DNA of 64,000 nt from Actinomycetaceae bacterium (GCA_030538185.1 JAUNUK010000002.1:186001-250000); one strand, 5' to 3'; counted from the stretch's first letter, positions 15,196 through 24,315 are shown. The notes: a model not told the origin generated them from the sequence alone. Program-made: numbers and translations.

Positions 15196-18100
15196 TTACT
15201 CGAAGGCCTCTTGCAACAACGTCGCATTTTGCGCCTTGTGTAAAGAGACAGTGCCCGTGGCAGGCGAGGCTGCCATCGGTCGAGACACGACGCGGATCTT
15301 GCGCCCCGCGAAGAGTTCGTCTGCATGGAAGTGGATGAAGGGCCACGCCCCTTGGTTCTTAGGCTCGTCTTGCACCCACACAAGCTCGGCCTCCCCATAC
15401 TTTTCGAGGGCGTCTTGCAGTGCCTGTGTCGGCAGGGGGTAATACTGCTCTAGGCGCAAAATCGCGGTTGTGCGATCTTCTCGGCGGTTGCGTTCGGCCT
15501 CCAGGTCGTAATACACCCTTCCAGAGCACAAGAGGACCTTGGTTACCTGCCCGCTTTCCAGGTGTGCCGTATCGTCTAGCACTTCTTGGAAGACGCCTGA
15601 GGTGAAGTCCTCTACTGGGGAGGTCGCATACTTGAGGCGCAAGAGCTGTTTCGGTGTGAAGACGATAAGCGGTTTGCGGGGGCGGCGATAGGTTTGGGCA
15701 CGCAGCAAGTGGAAGTAATTTGCAGGAACTGACGGCTGGCAGATGAACATATTGTCCTCAGCCGCCATCTGCAAGTACCTTTCAATTCTGGCAGAAGAGT
15801 GATCGGGGCCCTGGCCTTCGTAACCGTGTGGCAGTAAAACTACCAAGGAGTTACGTTGCCCCCACTTTTGTTCAGCCGAGGAAATGAATTCGTCAATAAT
15901 GGTTTGCGCCCCGTTTGCGAAGTCGCCGAACTGAGCTTCCCAGATGGTCAGGGCCTCCGGGCGTTCCACAGAGTAGCCGTATTCGAAACCCAGAGGGGCA
16001 TACTCCGAGAGTGTCGAATCATAGATTTCGAAACTTGCCTGATCTTCAGTGAGGAACTGCAAGGGGGTCCACTCTTCACCCGTAATGTGATCGTGCATAA
16101 CAGCGTGGCGTTGCACGAAGGTGGCGCGTCTGGAGTCTTCCCCCGACATCCTCACGGGAGTGCCTTCCATCAACACGGTCCCCAAGGCGATCAAACCGGC
16201 AAATCCCCAGTCGATGCCCCCTTCACGGGTCATTTTCTGGCGTTTTTCAAGCAGCTGTTTCACTTTTGGATGGGGTGTGAAGCCGTCGGGGAAAGCCACC
16301 TGGGTATCGCCGATTCGTTCCAGGACCCAGGACGGCACAGCGGACTGCCAACCAATCATCAAACCCTGTCCAAGTTTTTGAGATTCTGGAGGTTCAAGTC
16401 CGGGAGTTTCAGTGCTTGACTTGGGTTTGTACCCGTGTTCGCGAGTTTCGGTAAGGATCGTCTCCAACTTTTTCTGGTAATCGTCAAGGGCTTCTTGCGC
16501 TTCTTCTTGAGTCAAGTCACCACGGCCGATCAGGTTATTGACGTAGACCGTGCGGGTGGAGGGCAGATTGTCGATAAGCCCGTACATAACAGGCTGTGTC
16601 ATCGAAGGATCGTCTCCCTCATTATGTCCTCGCCTGCGGTAGCAGACCATGTCAATAATGACGTCCTTATTGAATTCTTCGCGGAAGTCATAGGCCAGTT
16701 TGGCGACCCTGACAACCATTTCGGGGTCATCGCCATTGACGTGGAAAATGGGTACCTGCAGGCCTTTCGCCAAGTCGGTGCAGTAGTTGGTAGACCGTGC
16801 GTGGGTTGGGCTGGTGGTAAAACCGATCTGGTTATTGACAATGACGTGGATGGTGCCGCCTGTGCGATACGCCTTAACCTGGGACATGTTTAAGGTTTCA
16901 TACACAACGCCTTGGCCGATGAAGGCAGCGTCTCCGTGGATTTGGATCGGCAAGACCCCATAGTCATTTTCTAGTCCAATGCGGTCTTGCTTGGCGCGCA
17001 CAATGCCTTCTAAAACACTGTTCACGGCTTCCAAGTGCGAGGGGTTAGCCGCCAGGTACACGCGGGTTTCAAGGCCATCATCAGATGTGTACACCCCTTC
17101 AGTGCCGAGGTGGTATTTCACATCTCCAGACCCTTGAAGGGCCCCGGGTTCAATGTGTCCTTCAAATTCTGAGAAAATCTGTGCATTTGATTTACCGGCG
17201 ATATTTGCCAAGACATTGAGACGGCCGCGGTGTGCCATTCCGATGCAGACTTCGTAAAGACCGTCATGGGCCGCTGCTTCCAGGATGCTGTCAAGCAGCG
17301 GGATGAGGGACTCTCCGCCTTCGAGAGAAAACCTCTTTTGTCCGACGAACTTGGTTTGAAGGAAGGTCTCAAATGCCTCTGCCTGATTGAGTTTCCTCAT
17401 GATCGCGGTGCGCGCCTCATCAGAGGGTTTCTGATAGGGCCCCTCAATGCGGTTTTGCATCCATTTGCGCTGCGTAGGATCTTGGATGTGCATGTACTCT
17501 GTCCCCACTGTGCGGGTGTAGGTATCACGCAGGCGATCCAAGATGGTGCGAAGCGTTAAGTGCGTTGCAGAGCCAAAACCACCCGTGGGGAACTCCAGAT
17601 CTAGGTCCCACATGCTCAAGCCGTAGGCTTGCAAGGATAAATCTGGATGCATGCGCACTCGATAATCCAAGGGATCGGTGTCCGCCGCAAGGTGTCCACG
17701 CGAGCGGAAGGCATGGATAAGTTCACGGATACGAGCAGGCTTGGACACTTCGGTTACGCTGTCGTATTCCAGGTTTGTCTCCCAGGTGAAAGGCTCTAAG
17801 GGGACCTTGAGTGCCTTGAATACGCGGCCATAAAAATCGTCTAGCCCTTGAAGTTTTTGTCCTAAAATCTTTAAGAATTCCCCAGAGCCGGCACCTTGGA
17901 TAACTCGGTGATCATAGGTTGAGGTGATGTTCATGACTTTGCCCACCCCTGCACGGGCCAACTGCTGTTTGGTCGCACCAGCCCACTCTGCCGGATAGTC
18001 TGTGGCACCAACGCCGATAATGGCACCTTGCCCCTGCATGAGACGCGGCACAGAGAAAACTGTGCCAAGTGTCCCTGGGTTCGTCAGGGTAATGGAGGCA

Positions 18101-18984
18101 CCTGCGAAATCGGCCATCTCAAGTTCGCCGTTCCTGGCGCGAGAAACCAGGTCCTCATAGGCGGTGACAAACTCCATGAAGTTCATCAAATCTGCGTTAT
18201 GGATAACCGGCACCATTAGCTGCCTGGAGCCATCTTTCTTCTGAACGTCAATGGCCAGCCCCAGCCCGACATGTGCCAAGTCTTCCAATGTGGGCACGCC
18301 ATCCACGAGGGAATAGCGCACATTCATAGAAGGCATTTGGACCAGGGACTCCACGATGGCGAAGGCAATAAGGTGCGTGAAGGACACCTTCCCTCCGCGT
18401 GTACGAGCCAAGTGAGAGTTGATGACCAGTCGGTTTTCAATTAAGACCTTGGCAGGGATCGTACGGGCAGAAGTGGCCGTGGGGACCTGTAAAGAGGCCT
18501 CCATGTTCTTCACAACTGCCTTAGCTGGACCGCGCAGTTTGATCATGGTGTCTGCGCCTTGAGGAAGCACACCGGCCAGTTTGTCGAGTTCCTTTGCCAC
18601 ACGTGCCGCGTAAGGAGATGAAGGCTTAGCCACTGCAGAGCGCGGTTGGGGCGGTAAGTCCGAACGGCTTACGTCATCCTTGTGTTCCTCGGTTTGCTCC
18701 GGGGTGCTCAGTGCATCTTCCGGCCTCTCCTGGTCCTCATCTGCACTTTCTGAGCTGCTTTGGGCCTGTAGTGCCGCAAAATCAGTGTCAGGGACGGTGC
18801 TCTTAGGGCTGTGACCTGTATCTGAGTCTTTTTCTGGCAGGAGCCCCAGATCTTCCATCTGTTTGAAGTACTCTTGCCAATCCTGGGGCACGCCCGCGGG
18901 ATCTGCCCGGAATTGGTCGTAGAGCTCGTTGATGAACTCTTGAGATACCTCTGGTGTCGTGTCTGATGATGATGCCGTAGCCAC
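15196..18984 (-). CDS. kgd: Multifunctional 2-oxoglutarate metabolism enzyme Kgd (E1o with E2-like domain)
   Basis: About 1262 residues, the actinobacterial fusion of a lipoyl-less E2 acyltransferase catalytic domain with the thiamine-dependent E1 component of 2-oxoglutarate dehydrogenase. The N-terminal helix FINELYDQFRADPAGVPQDW is the E1o signature, followed by a Pro/Glu-rich linker; the E2-like domain ends with YDHRVIQGAGSGEF near residue 358; the E1 part carries GMAHRGRLNVLANI, GDAAFIGQGVVYETLNM and the C-terminal DEPKNQGAWPF. It links 2-oxoglutarate to succinyl-CoA or succinate semialdehyde/HOA depending on partners. I favour the GTG at 18984 (GCGAGG upstream) over a TTG five codons earlier. 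Confidence 0.96.
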   Translation of the reverse strand: MATASSSDTTPEVSQEFINELYDQFRADPAGVPQDWQEYFKQMEDLGLLPEKDSDTGHSPKSTVPDTDFAALQAQSSSESADEDQERPEDALSTPEQTEEHKDDVSRSDLPPQPRSAVAKPSSPYAARVAKELDKLAGVLPQGADTMIKLRGPAKAVVKNMEASLQVPTATSARTIPAKVLIENRLVINSHLARTRGGKVSFTHLIAFAIVESLVQMPSMNVRYSLVDGVPTLEDLAHVGLGLAIDVQKKDGSRQLMVPVIHNADLMNFMEFVTAYEDLVSRARNGELEMADFAGASITLTNPGTLGTVFSVPRLMQGQGAIIGVGATDYPAEWAGATKQQLARAGVGKVMNITSTYDHRVIQGAGSGEFLKILGQKLQGLDDFYGRVFKALKVPLEPFTWETNLEYDSVTEVSKPARIRELIHAFRSRGHLAADTDPLDYRVRMHPDLSLQAYGLSMWDLDLEFPTGGFGSATHLTLRTILDRLRDTYTRTVGTEYMHIQDPTQRKWMQNRIEGPYQKPSDEARTAIMRKLNQAEAFETFLQTKFVGQKRFSLEGGESLIPLLDSILEAAAHDGLYEVCIGMAHRGRLNVLANIAGKSNAQIFSEFEGHIEPGALQGSGDVKYHLGTEGVYTSDDGLETRVYLAANPSHLEAVNSVLEGIVRAKQDRIGLENDYGVLPIQIHGDAAFIGQGVVYETLNMSQVKAYRTGGTIHVIVNNQIGFTTSPTHARSTNYCTDLAKGLQVPIFHVNGDDPEMVVRVAKLAYDFREEFNKDVIIDMVCYRRRGHNEGDDPSMTQPVMYGLIDNLPSTRTVYVNNLIGRGDLTQEEAQEALDDYQKKLETILTETREHGYKPKSSTETPGLEPPESQKLGQGLMIGWQSAVPSWVLERIGDTQVAFPDGFTPHPKVKQLLEKRQKMTREGGIDWGFAGLIALGTVLMEGTPVRMSGEDSRRATFVQRHAVMHDHITGEEWTPLQFLTEDQASFEIYDSTLSEYAPLGFEYGYSVERPEALTIWEAQFGDFANGAQTIIDEFISSAEQKWGQRNSLVVLLPHGYEGQGPDHSSARIERYLQMAAEDNMFICQPSVPANYFHLLRAQTYRRPRKPLIVFTPKQLLRLKYATSPVEDFTSGVFQEVLDDTAHLESGQVTKVLLCSGRVYYDLEAERNRREDRTTAILRLEQYYPLPTQALQDALEKYGEAELVWVQDEPKNQGAWPFIHFHADELFAGRKIRVVSRPMAASPATGTVSLHKAQNATLLQEAFE

Positions 18985-19054
18985 AGTGCCTCGCTTCAAG
19001 AAGGTTCTTAATGAACGACTCTAGATTAGGCCGAATGTCCCACAAATATGTAGT

Positions 19055-19080
19055 ACTTTCTCGAAATCGAGAAAGTTTTT
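19055..19080. promoter_or_regulatory. Perfect palindrome upstream of kgd, operator or hairpin
   Basis: Arms ACTTTCTCG (19055-19063) and CGAGAAAGT (19068-19076) surround AAAT; a T5 run follows on the plus strand. It lies about 70-90 bp upstream of the kgd start in the 353-bp gap to the next gene. The symmetry and location suggest a protein-binding site for kgd control; an orphan rightward terminator is the alternative. No regulator can be named. The gap also holds TTAAGC/GCTTAA half-sites around 19112-19135 and nothing that looks like a gene. Confidence 0.45.
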
Positions 19081-19285
19081 AACTTGTCTTGGTGTGGGCT
19101 TCTCAATGATCTGGCTTTAAGCCGGAATTTGCGCTTAAGTTTTGTCTATTTTTTGCTCAGGTAATATTCCATGATGTGCGCAGAAGCGGAGGCGATGAGT
19201 CTCAAGGTGTCTAGATATTGGTTCTGGCGCGCCAATGACACTAGACTTGAGCGCGATGGACAGTTCTATACCTCCTCGATTACCC

Positions 19286-19306
19286 AAGGCCCCTTTCACG
19301 GGCCTT
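19286..19306 (+). promoter_or_regulatory. Leader hairpin upstream of the CNNM gene
   Basis: AAGGCCC (19286-19292) and GGGCCTT (19300-19306) form a 7-bp perfect stem with loop CTTTCAC, ending 31 bp before the CNNM start. It is followed by a mildly pyrimidine-rich stretch. It could be an attenuator or a terminator of a leader transcript; it is too small to be the known M-box Mg riboswitch. Confidence 0.35.
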
Positions 19307-19337
19307 CTGCGTTCTCTCATCGACACCCAGGGCTGCG

Positions 19338-20693
19338 ATGTTCGCTGACTGGATGATGGTGGCTGTTGGTGTCGTCTTGACTGCGGGTACCGCAATCTTT
19401 GTTGCCGCTGAGTTCTCGCTTGTCGCCCTCGACCCTTCCTTGGTTGAAAGGCGAGCCGTGGAAGGTGACAAAAGGGCAAAACGCGTTGTGAAGGCCCTGC
19501 GACAGTTATCTACTCAGCTCTCTGGTGCCCAGGTGGGCATCACCCTGACCACTATCCTTTTGGGGTACACCACCCAAAAAGCAATGGCGAACTTGATCAC
19601 CAAAGGTCTAGAAGGGTGGGAGGTTGCCGCGGCGGTGGCGACCGGGGTTGGTGTCGTGGTTGCGCTTATCATTACCAACACGTTTTCCATGGTTTTTGGC
19701 GAATTGGTGCCCAAGAACCTGGCATTGGCCAATCCTTTTGCAACGGCCGGAATAGCGGCGCCTTTGCAAATGGGGTTCACAACTGCTTTGAAACCGATTG
19801 TTGCGGCGCTCAACGGTTCTGCCAACTGGATCCTGCGACGTTTTGGCATTGAGCCCACCGAAGAAATCTCTGGGGCCCGTTCGGCTGTGGAACTGGCAGC
19901 CTTGGTCCGCCACTCTGCCCGTGAAGGCACCCTGGACATGACGACGGCTTCGTTGTTCACCAGGTCAATAGCCATCTCGGAGCTGACCGCCATAGATGTG
20001 ATGACAGATCGCGGTCGAGTTCATGACCTGGGGATAGAGGATACTGCCGCAGACGTCGTTGTCCTGGCGCGCAAGACGGGCCACTCCCGCTTCCCTGTGG
20101 TTGGGAAAGATGTGGACGATATTCGAGGCTTCGTGCATTTACGCAAGGCCGTTGCCGTGCCTTACGAGCGGCGCCACGAGGTTGTCGTGACATCGTCGTC
20201 ACTGATGAGTGAGGCGCCGCGCGTACCAGAAACAATGCCGCTAGGCCCCCTCTTGGTCCAGCTGAGGGATGAGGGTCTTCAGATGGCCTTGGTTGTCGAT
20301 GAGTACGGGGGCGCATCGGGGATTGTCACCCTGGAAGATGTGGTTGAAGAGATTGTGGGCGAGGTTGCAGATGAACACGATCCCCGCAGGTCTGGCGTTC
20401 ATCGCTCAGCGCAGGGGCAGTGGACCGCTCCCGGTGTTTTGCGCCCTGACGAATTGGAAAGCGCGACAGGTCTTCAGGTGGTGGAAGACGGCCCCTTTGA
20501 AACCCTGGGCGGCTTGGTTATGGATGCCTTGGGTCGTATCCCTGAAGTGGGGGACGTGGTGGAATCGGGGGAGGCCAGGCTTCAGGTCAGCCGGATGGAC
20601 GGCATGCGCGTAGACCGCCTGCAAATTACTGCCCTGGTCGACGCAGACAACGGCAGCGACTCTGGTGAAGGGCGGGGTGGTAAGGGTGTCTAG
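19338..20693 (+). CDS. CNNM/CorC-type hemolysin-family transporter with CBS pair
   Basis: A 451-residue membrane protein. The CNNM domain occupies the N-terminal 190 residues with three or four membrane segments (VAAEFSLVALDPS, LSGAQVGITLTTILLG, VFGELVPKNLALANP); a CBS pair spans about 205-345 (VLARKTGHSRFPVVGKD ... LEDVVEEIVGEVADE) and a C-terminal CorC_HlyC transporter-associated domain follows (DGPFETLGGLVMDALGRIP). Members mediate Mg2+/Co2+ efflux or homeostasis. It overlaps the next gene, a shorter paralogue, so the two probably act together. ATG 19338 is used; an internal ATG at 19353 is possible. Confidence 0.9.
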   Translation: MFADWMMVAVGVVLTAGTAIFVAAEFSLVALDPSLVERRAVEGDKRAKRVVKALRQLSTQLSGAQVGITLTTILLGYTTQKAMANLITKGLEGWEVAAAVATGVGVVVALIITNTFSMVFGELVPKNLALANPFATAGIAAPLQMGFTTALKPIVAALNGSANWILRRFGIEPTEEISGARSAVELAALVRHSAREGTLDMTTASLFTRSIAISELTAIDVMTDRGRVHDLGIEDTAADVVVLARKTGHSRFPVVGKDVDDIRGFVHLRKAVAVPYERRHEVVVTSSSLMSEAPRVPETMPLGPLLVQLRDEGLQMALVVDEYGGASGIVTLEDVVEEIVGEVADEHDPRRSGVHRSAQGQWTAPGVLRPDELESATGLQVVEDGPFETLGGLVMDALGRIPEVGDVVESGEARLQVSRMDGMRVDRLQITALVDADNGSDSGEGRGGKGV

Positions 20694-21726
20694 TTCCGTA
20701 GCGATCGTCCTTTCCATCCTACTTTTGTTGATTAACGCCTTCTTCGTGGGCGCAGAGTTCGCTGTGACATCCTCCAGGCGTGCTCAGATTGAGCCCATGG
20801 TTGCAGCGGGCAGGCGCGGAGCGAAAGACGCCCTATACGCTGTTGAACACGTCTCGCTCATGTTGGCCACCTGCCAGCTGGGCATCACTCTGGCCTCCAC
20901 GGGCTTGGGTGTGGTTGCCGAACCAGCAATAGCGGGTTTCATTGAGGGGCCTTTGGTGGCTGCCGGTTTGCCTCAGGCCAGCGCGCATGTCTTCGGCTTT
21001 GCTGGAGCCTTGCTTATTGTTCTTTACCTGCATGTTGTGATCGGAGAGATGGTTCCAAAAAACATCTCGGTAACCATGCATACGAAGGTTATCTTGATCT
21101 ACGGTCCCGCTATCGTGAGGGTTGCCCACGTGTTGCGGCCAGTCGTGGAGGGTATGGACCATCTGGCAAACTGGATTCTGCGCCGTTTTGGGGTGGAACC
21201 CAAGGCAGAGGTGGCCTCCACCTTCACTGCCGAAGAGGTCGCCTCCATCGTCGAATTGTCCCAGGCGGAAGGCATTTTGGAAGACGACCTCGGTTTGCTT
21301 AGCGGGACCCTGGAATTTTCGGAGGAAGACGTGCGAGCAGTGATGCTCAACCCCGAAGAATTAGTGACCTTGCCAGTGGACTGCACCCCCGATCAGCTTC
21401 AAAAGGAAGTCGCCAGGACAGGTTTTTCCAGATTTCCTGTAAAGGAGGCGTCAGGCGAAATCGTCGGCTATTTACATTTGAAGGATTTGCTTTATGCCGA
21501 GGGCGAAGACCGCTTGAAACCCGTTCCGCATTGGAAAATCCGAGCCTTGCCAGAGGTGGAACCCGATATTGAGGTAGAAGACGCCCTTAGGGCGATGCAG
21601 ATATCGGGTACACATTTGGCGAAGGTTGTCACCCAAAACCAGGTGGTTGGTGTTATTTTTCTTGAGGATATTTTGGAAGAATTGGTTGGAGAGGTACGGG
21701 ATGCCATGCAACGCGAAGAGCGTTAA
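20686..21726 (+). CDS. CNNM/CBS membrane protein, shorter paralogue lacking the CorC_HlyC domain
   Basis: About 346 residues. It repeats the CNNM layout (FVGAEFAVTSSRRAQIEPMV, MLATCQLGITLASTGLGVVA, HVVIGEMVPKNISV) and a CBS pair (VARTGFSRFPVKEASGE ... VIFLEDILEELVGEV) but stops right after the second CBS domain, without the C-terminal domain of its neighbour. I choose GTG 20686, which overlaps the previous stop codon (GTGTCTAG) and has GGTAAGG just upstream; the open frame begins at 20665. Such tandem long/short pairs are common in actinobacteria, and a heteromeric transporter is plausible. Confidence 0.88.
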   Translation: MSSSVAIVLSILLLLINAFFVGAEFAVTSSRRAQIEPMVAAGRRGAKDALYAVEHVSLMLATCQLGITLASTGLGVVAEPAIAGFIEGPLVAAGLPQASAHVFGFAGALLIVLYLHVVIGEMVPKNISVTMHTKVILIYGPAIVRVAHVLRPVVEGMDHLANWILRRFGVEPKAEVASTFTAEEVASIVELSQAEGILEDDLGLLSGTLEFSEEDVRAVMLNPEELVTLPVDCTPDQLQKEVARTGFSRFPVKEASGEIVGYLHLKDLLYAEGEDRLKPVPHWKIRALPEVEPDIEVEDALRAMQISGTHLAKVVTQNQVVGVIFLEDILEELVGEVRDAMQREER

Positions 21727-21807
21727 TGCTGGTCACGGGAGTTCTCTGGGAGGGCTTGTGGTGCTCGTGGGGAAAATGTGACCAAGGTTGCCAAAGTTAC
21801 CTCTACC

Positions 21808-21843
21808 ATTTGGTAGCCAAATCGTTATTATTACGTAATAATA
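21808..21843. promoter_or_regulatory. Two palindromes upstream of the M23 peptidase
   Basis: ATTTGG-TAG-CCAAAT (21808-21822) is followed by the 18-bp perfect palindrome TATTATTACGTAATAATA (21826-21843), ending 48 bp before the ATG. Both lie in the 165-bp gap behind the CNNM genes, where the peptidase promoter must be. They look like regulator sites or, for the second, an AT-rich core promoter. No named regulator matches with confidence. Confidence 0.45.
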
Positions 21844-21891
21844 GGAATCGCTTGGATGAGAGATACCAAACCACCCTCGGAGGAAGTCTGT

Positions 21892-22740
21892 ATGACTGAG
21901 CAGCGCCCAATGCCGCTTTCTCGACGTGAAATGCGGCAGCGTGAAAGGTCCTCCCGACGAAATATTCTGGCCTTCAAAACTGGTGGCAGGCAGCACAAAC
22001 TCTCCCGTTTCGCCCTTCTGGCAGCACTCGGTTCGCTGACTATCGTTGCCCCTCTGTCAGGGTTCGTAGGACCCAACATGTCCATATCTGTTCCAGGACG
22101 CACACTTGCAGGGGTGAATGCTGAGGTTTCTTTCTTGGATCTCATGGCTCAATCAGAGGGGATAGGGGCATCCGATGCCCAGGCACTTGCCGCTGTGCCG
22201 GCAGCAGCATCCAGGGCCCGCGTCCGTGAAGCAATCGAATTGGGCGAGTGCATCGCTGGGGGAGGGGCCAACGGGGATACCGCCGCAGCAACAATAGATG
22301 CCCCGCTCATGTGGCCTATGGTCAAGGGGACTTATTCGTATTCCTCACCTTTTGGCACGAGGGTTCACCCGATTACAGGTTCTAGAGCCATGCACGAGGG
22401 CGTGGACTGGACTGCCCCCAGCTACACGAACATTTATGCGGTCGCCGACGGCGTCGTCGAGTCTGCAGGTTCTTATGGCGGCGGAAATGCCATCTATATC
22501 AAGCATGAAATTGACGGAGAGGTCTTCTACTCCGGCTACGTTCACCTTTACTACAACGGCATGTATGTTCACGAAGGCCAACACGTTAAGGTTGGTCAAC
22601 TGGTTGCAGGAGTGGGCAATACGGGACGTTCCACAGGACCTCACCTGCACTTCGAAATCCGCGATGCCGACAAAGAACCAGTTGATCCTATGGTGTGGAT
22701 GGCCAGGCACGGCGCGGTAGAGCCCGGGGCCAACTGCTAG
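21892..22740 (+). CDS. M23-family peptidoglycan endopeptidase (LytM-type), membrane anchored
   Basis: 282 residues with a basic N-terminus (SRREMRQRERSSRRNI), one membrane or signal segment at about 44-65 (FALLAALGSLTIVAPLSGFV), a linker and a C-terminal zinc peptidase domain. The domain has FGTRVHPITGSRAMHEGVDW, with the HxxxD metal ligands near residue 168, and HLHFEIRD near residue 252. The basic start suggests a long Tat- or Sec-type leader or a type II anchor. It should cut peptide cross-links in peptidoglycan. ATG 21892 has a strong ribosome site (GGAGGAAG, 21879-21886). Confidence 0.93.
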   Translation: MTEQRPMPLSRREMRQRERSSRRNILAFKTGGRQHKLSRFALLAALGSLTIVAPLSGFVGPNMSISVPGRTLAGVNAEVSFLDLMAQSEGIGASDAQALAAVPAAASRARVREAIELGECIAGGGANGDTAAATIDAPLMWPMVKGTYSYSSPFGTRVHPITGSRAMHEGVDWTAPSYTNIYAVADGVVESAGSYGGGNAIYIKHEIDGEVFYSGYVHLYYNGMYVHEGQHVKVGQLVAGVGNTGRSTGPHLHFEIRDADKEPVDPMVWMARHGAVEPGANC

Positions 22741-23510
22741 TGACGCAGCTTAGACGCCGCAACAATCGACCAGCCGTTATTGCCCACAGAGGAGCCCCCT
22801 CCTCAGATTTACCTGAAAATTCTCGCGCTGCTTTTGATCGTGCTGTGAGCCTGGGCTTCGACGGCCTTGAGACAGATGTGCAGGTGTCTTCGGACGGCGT
22901 TTTGATTATCCAGCATGATGAGGACGTGTCCACGACGACGGACGGCTTGGGGATTGCCTCCACATTGACCTGGAAGCAACTGTGTTCTTTGCGTAAAGCC
23001 AATGGTGAATCCATTATGAGTGCCGCGGAATTCTTTGAACGCTATCCAGATGTCTACGTGAATGTTGATGTCAAAACCGATGAGGCACTAGTGCCAGCAA
23101 TAAAATTCATTGACAGTCTTGACGCAGCCGATAAGCGGCGGATCTGCGTGGGTTCTTTTTCTTCTGCGCGGCTAACTGAGTTACGTTCGCACCTGGGTCC
23201 TCAGGTGTCCACCTGTCTTTCAGCGAAAGAAGTCTTAAGGCTCCTGTTGGCAGCCAAGACAGCGAGTTCCCCATATGCGTGGAAGGTTCCTGGGCAGGAG
23301 ATAGGGGCTGTAGCGGCGCAGGTGAGCGTGGATGCCTATGGCATCAAGGTTATTGACCGCCGTTTCGTTGCCGCCGCACATCAGCGTGGGTTGGCCGTAC
23401 ACGCCTGGACCATCAATGACCTCACCGAGCTGCGTCACCTCCATGACATTGGTGTGGATGCCGTCTTCACCGACGAACCGGCTCTTTTGGACTACAGGCC
23501 GCAGGGCTAA
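22740..23510 (+). CDS. Glycerophosphodiester phosphodiesterase
   Basis: 256 residues with the GDPD TIM-barrel motifs: AHRGAPSSDLPENSRAAF near the N-terminus (catalytic H-R and E), ETDVQVSSDGVLIIQHDE with the metal-binding E-x-D and second catalytic histidine, and VNVDVK mid-protein. It hydrolyses glycerophosphodiesters to glycerol 3-phosphate and an alcohol. There is no signal peptide, so a cytoplasmic enzyme is expected. GTG 22740 overlaps the last base of the upstream stop codon; an in-frame start 45 bp earlier lies inside the peptidase gene. Confidence 0.92.
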   Translation: MTQLRRRNNRPAVIAHRGAPSSDLPENSRAAFDRAVSLGFDGLETDVQVSSDGVLIIQHDEDVSTTTDGLGIASTLTWKQLCSLRKANGESIMSAAEFFERYPDVYVNVDVKTDEALVPAIKFIDSLDAADKRRICVGSFSSARLTELRSHLGPQVSTCLSAKEVLRLLLAAKTASSPYAWKVPGQEIGAVAAQVSVDAYGIKVIDRRFVAAAHQRGLAVHAWTINDLTELRHLHDIGVDAVFTDEPALLDYRPQG

Positions 23511-23847
23511 AGAGTTCTCAGGAAACTTTCAGTTTTCTACCCCAAGTTCCTTTCACGAGGGCGGCATTCCGGTAATCGGCTACGAATTTTTCTTCGGGTA
23601 TTAATTCGCGTCCTACCAGGAACCCCCAGTTCCGACACGCCAAGAAACGGTGATTTGTGTTACACAATGAATTTATCAGTAACCCTTGTGCAGGGGGAGA
23701 TTTTGTTGAGTTGATGCCGAAAACTATATTCCTGATAGTTTCCTGGGAAGATCTGCGCAGAAAGGGCTTTATCTGGAAACTGAATGAATGGTAAAGTTAC
23801 GTCATCTGGGTATGGGTTTCATCGTTTCACTCGTAAGGGAAAATCGA
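23511..23847. other. 337-bp gap with two palindromes ahead of the unknown gene
   Basis: I see no gene here. A weak hairpin GAAACT-TTC-AGTTTTC just after the phosphodiesterase stop may terminate it. Two inverted repeats follow: TTGTGT-T-ACACAA (23655-23667), which resembles a shortened CRP/GlxR site (TGTG-N-CACA), and AAACTAT-ATTCCTG-ATAGTTT (23721-23741). They lie 107-193 bp upstream of the unknown 23848 gene and could control it. Confidence 0.5.
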
Positions 23848-24231
23848 ATGGAAAAGCAGCGTTCGGCAGTTCGTTTTGCCGCGGTTGTCGCAAAGCAGCG
23901 ACAAGCCGATGCTCTGCGTGCCGCTCAGACAGTGGTCGATAGGCATGGTCAGTGGGTTTTATCGCACCTATCTTTCGAAGATCGTCAGCTGATTTACTCC
24001 GTAACGGGTGAGATGATCACGGATCAGACCCGTGACGCATCGCTTTTTGCCTTGACCCTTGCCGAATCCCGCATTGAACAGGCGCGTAGCGCTCAGCAGG
24101 CACATGCCGGCATCAACTTGATCCCCAGGCCACCCGCTATGACTCAACACGATCGCGTGGCAACCTTCACCTCAATGCGTGCGATGATGGGTAACGAGTC
24201 TGTGGGGCGCTCCCTGGACATGGAAGCCTGA
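23848..24231 (+). CDS. Unknown small protein, mostly helical
   Basis: 127 residues that I do not recognise. The N-terminal half is charged and helical (RFAAVVAKQRQADALRAAQT), the middle holds LSHLSFEDRQLIYSVTGEMI, and the C-terminal third is rich in Met, Arg and Pro. No signal peptide, membrane segment, cysteine pair or catalytic motif is visible. ATG 23848 has AAGGGAAAA upstream; an earlier in-frame ATG exists at 23788. It stands alone, with long gaps on both sides and two upstream palindromes, which suggests a separately regulated gene. Confidence 0.65.
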   Translation: MEKQRSAVRFAAVVAKQRQADALRAAQTVVDRHGQWVLSHLSFEDRQLIYSVTGEMITDQTRDASLFALTLAESRIEQARSAQQAHAGINLIPRPPAMTQHDRVATFTSMRAMMGNESVGRSLDMEA

Positions 24232-24315
24232 TCTTTTCCTTCTCTCTAATACTGTTTTTGTACCTGCTATCTTTGCGCCCAAAAATGGAGGAGTTTTAAT
24301 TTAGATTGTTCGTAC

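Noticed and set aside
21727-21891. c-di-AMP (ydaO) riboswitch in front of the M23 peptidase
   Set aside because: These riboswitches often precede wall hydrolases in actinobacteria, but the gap of 165 bp lacks the conserved core I would expect.
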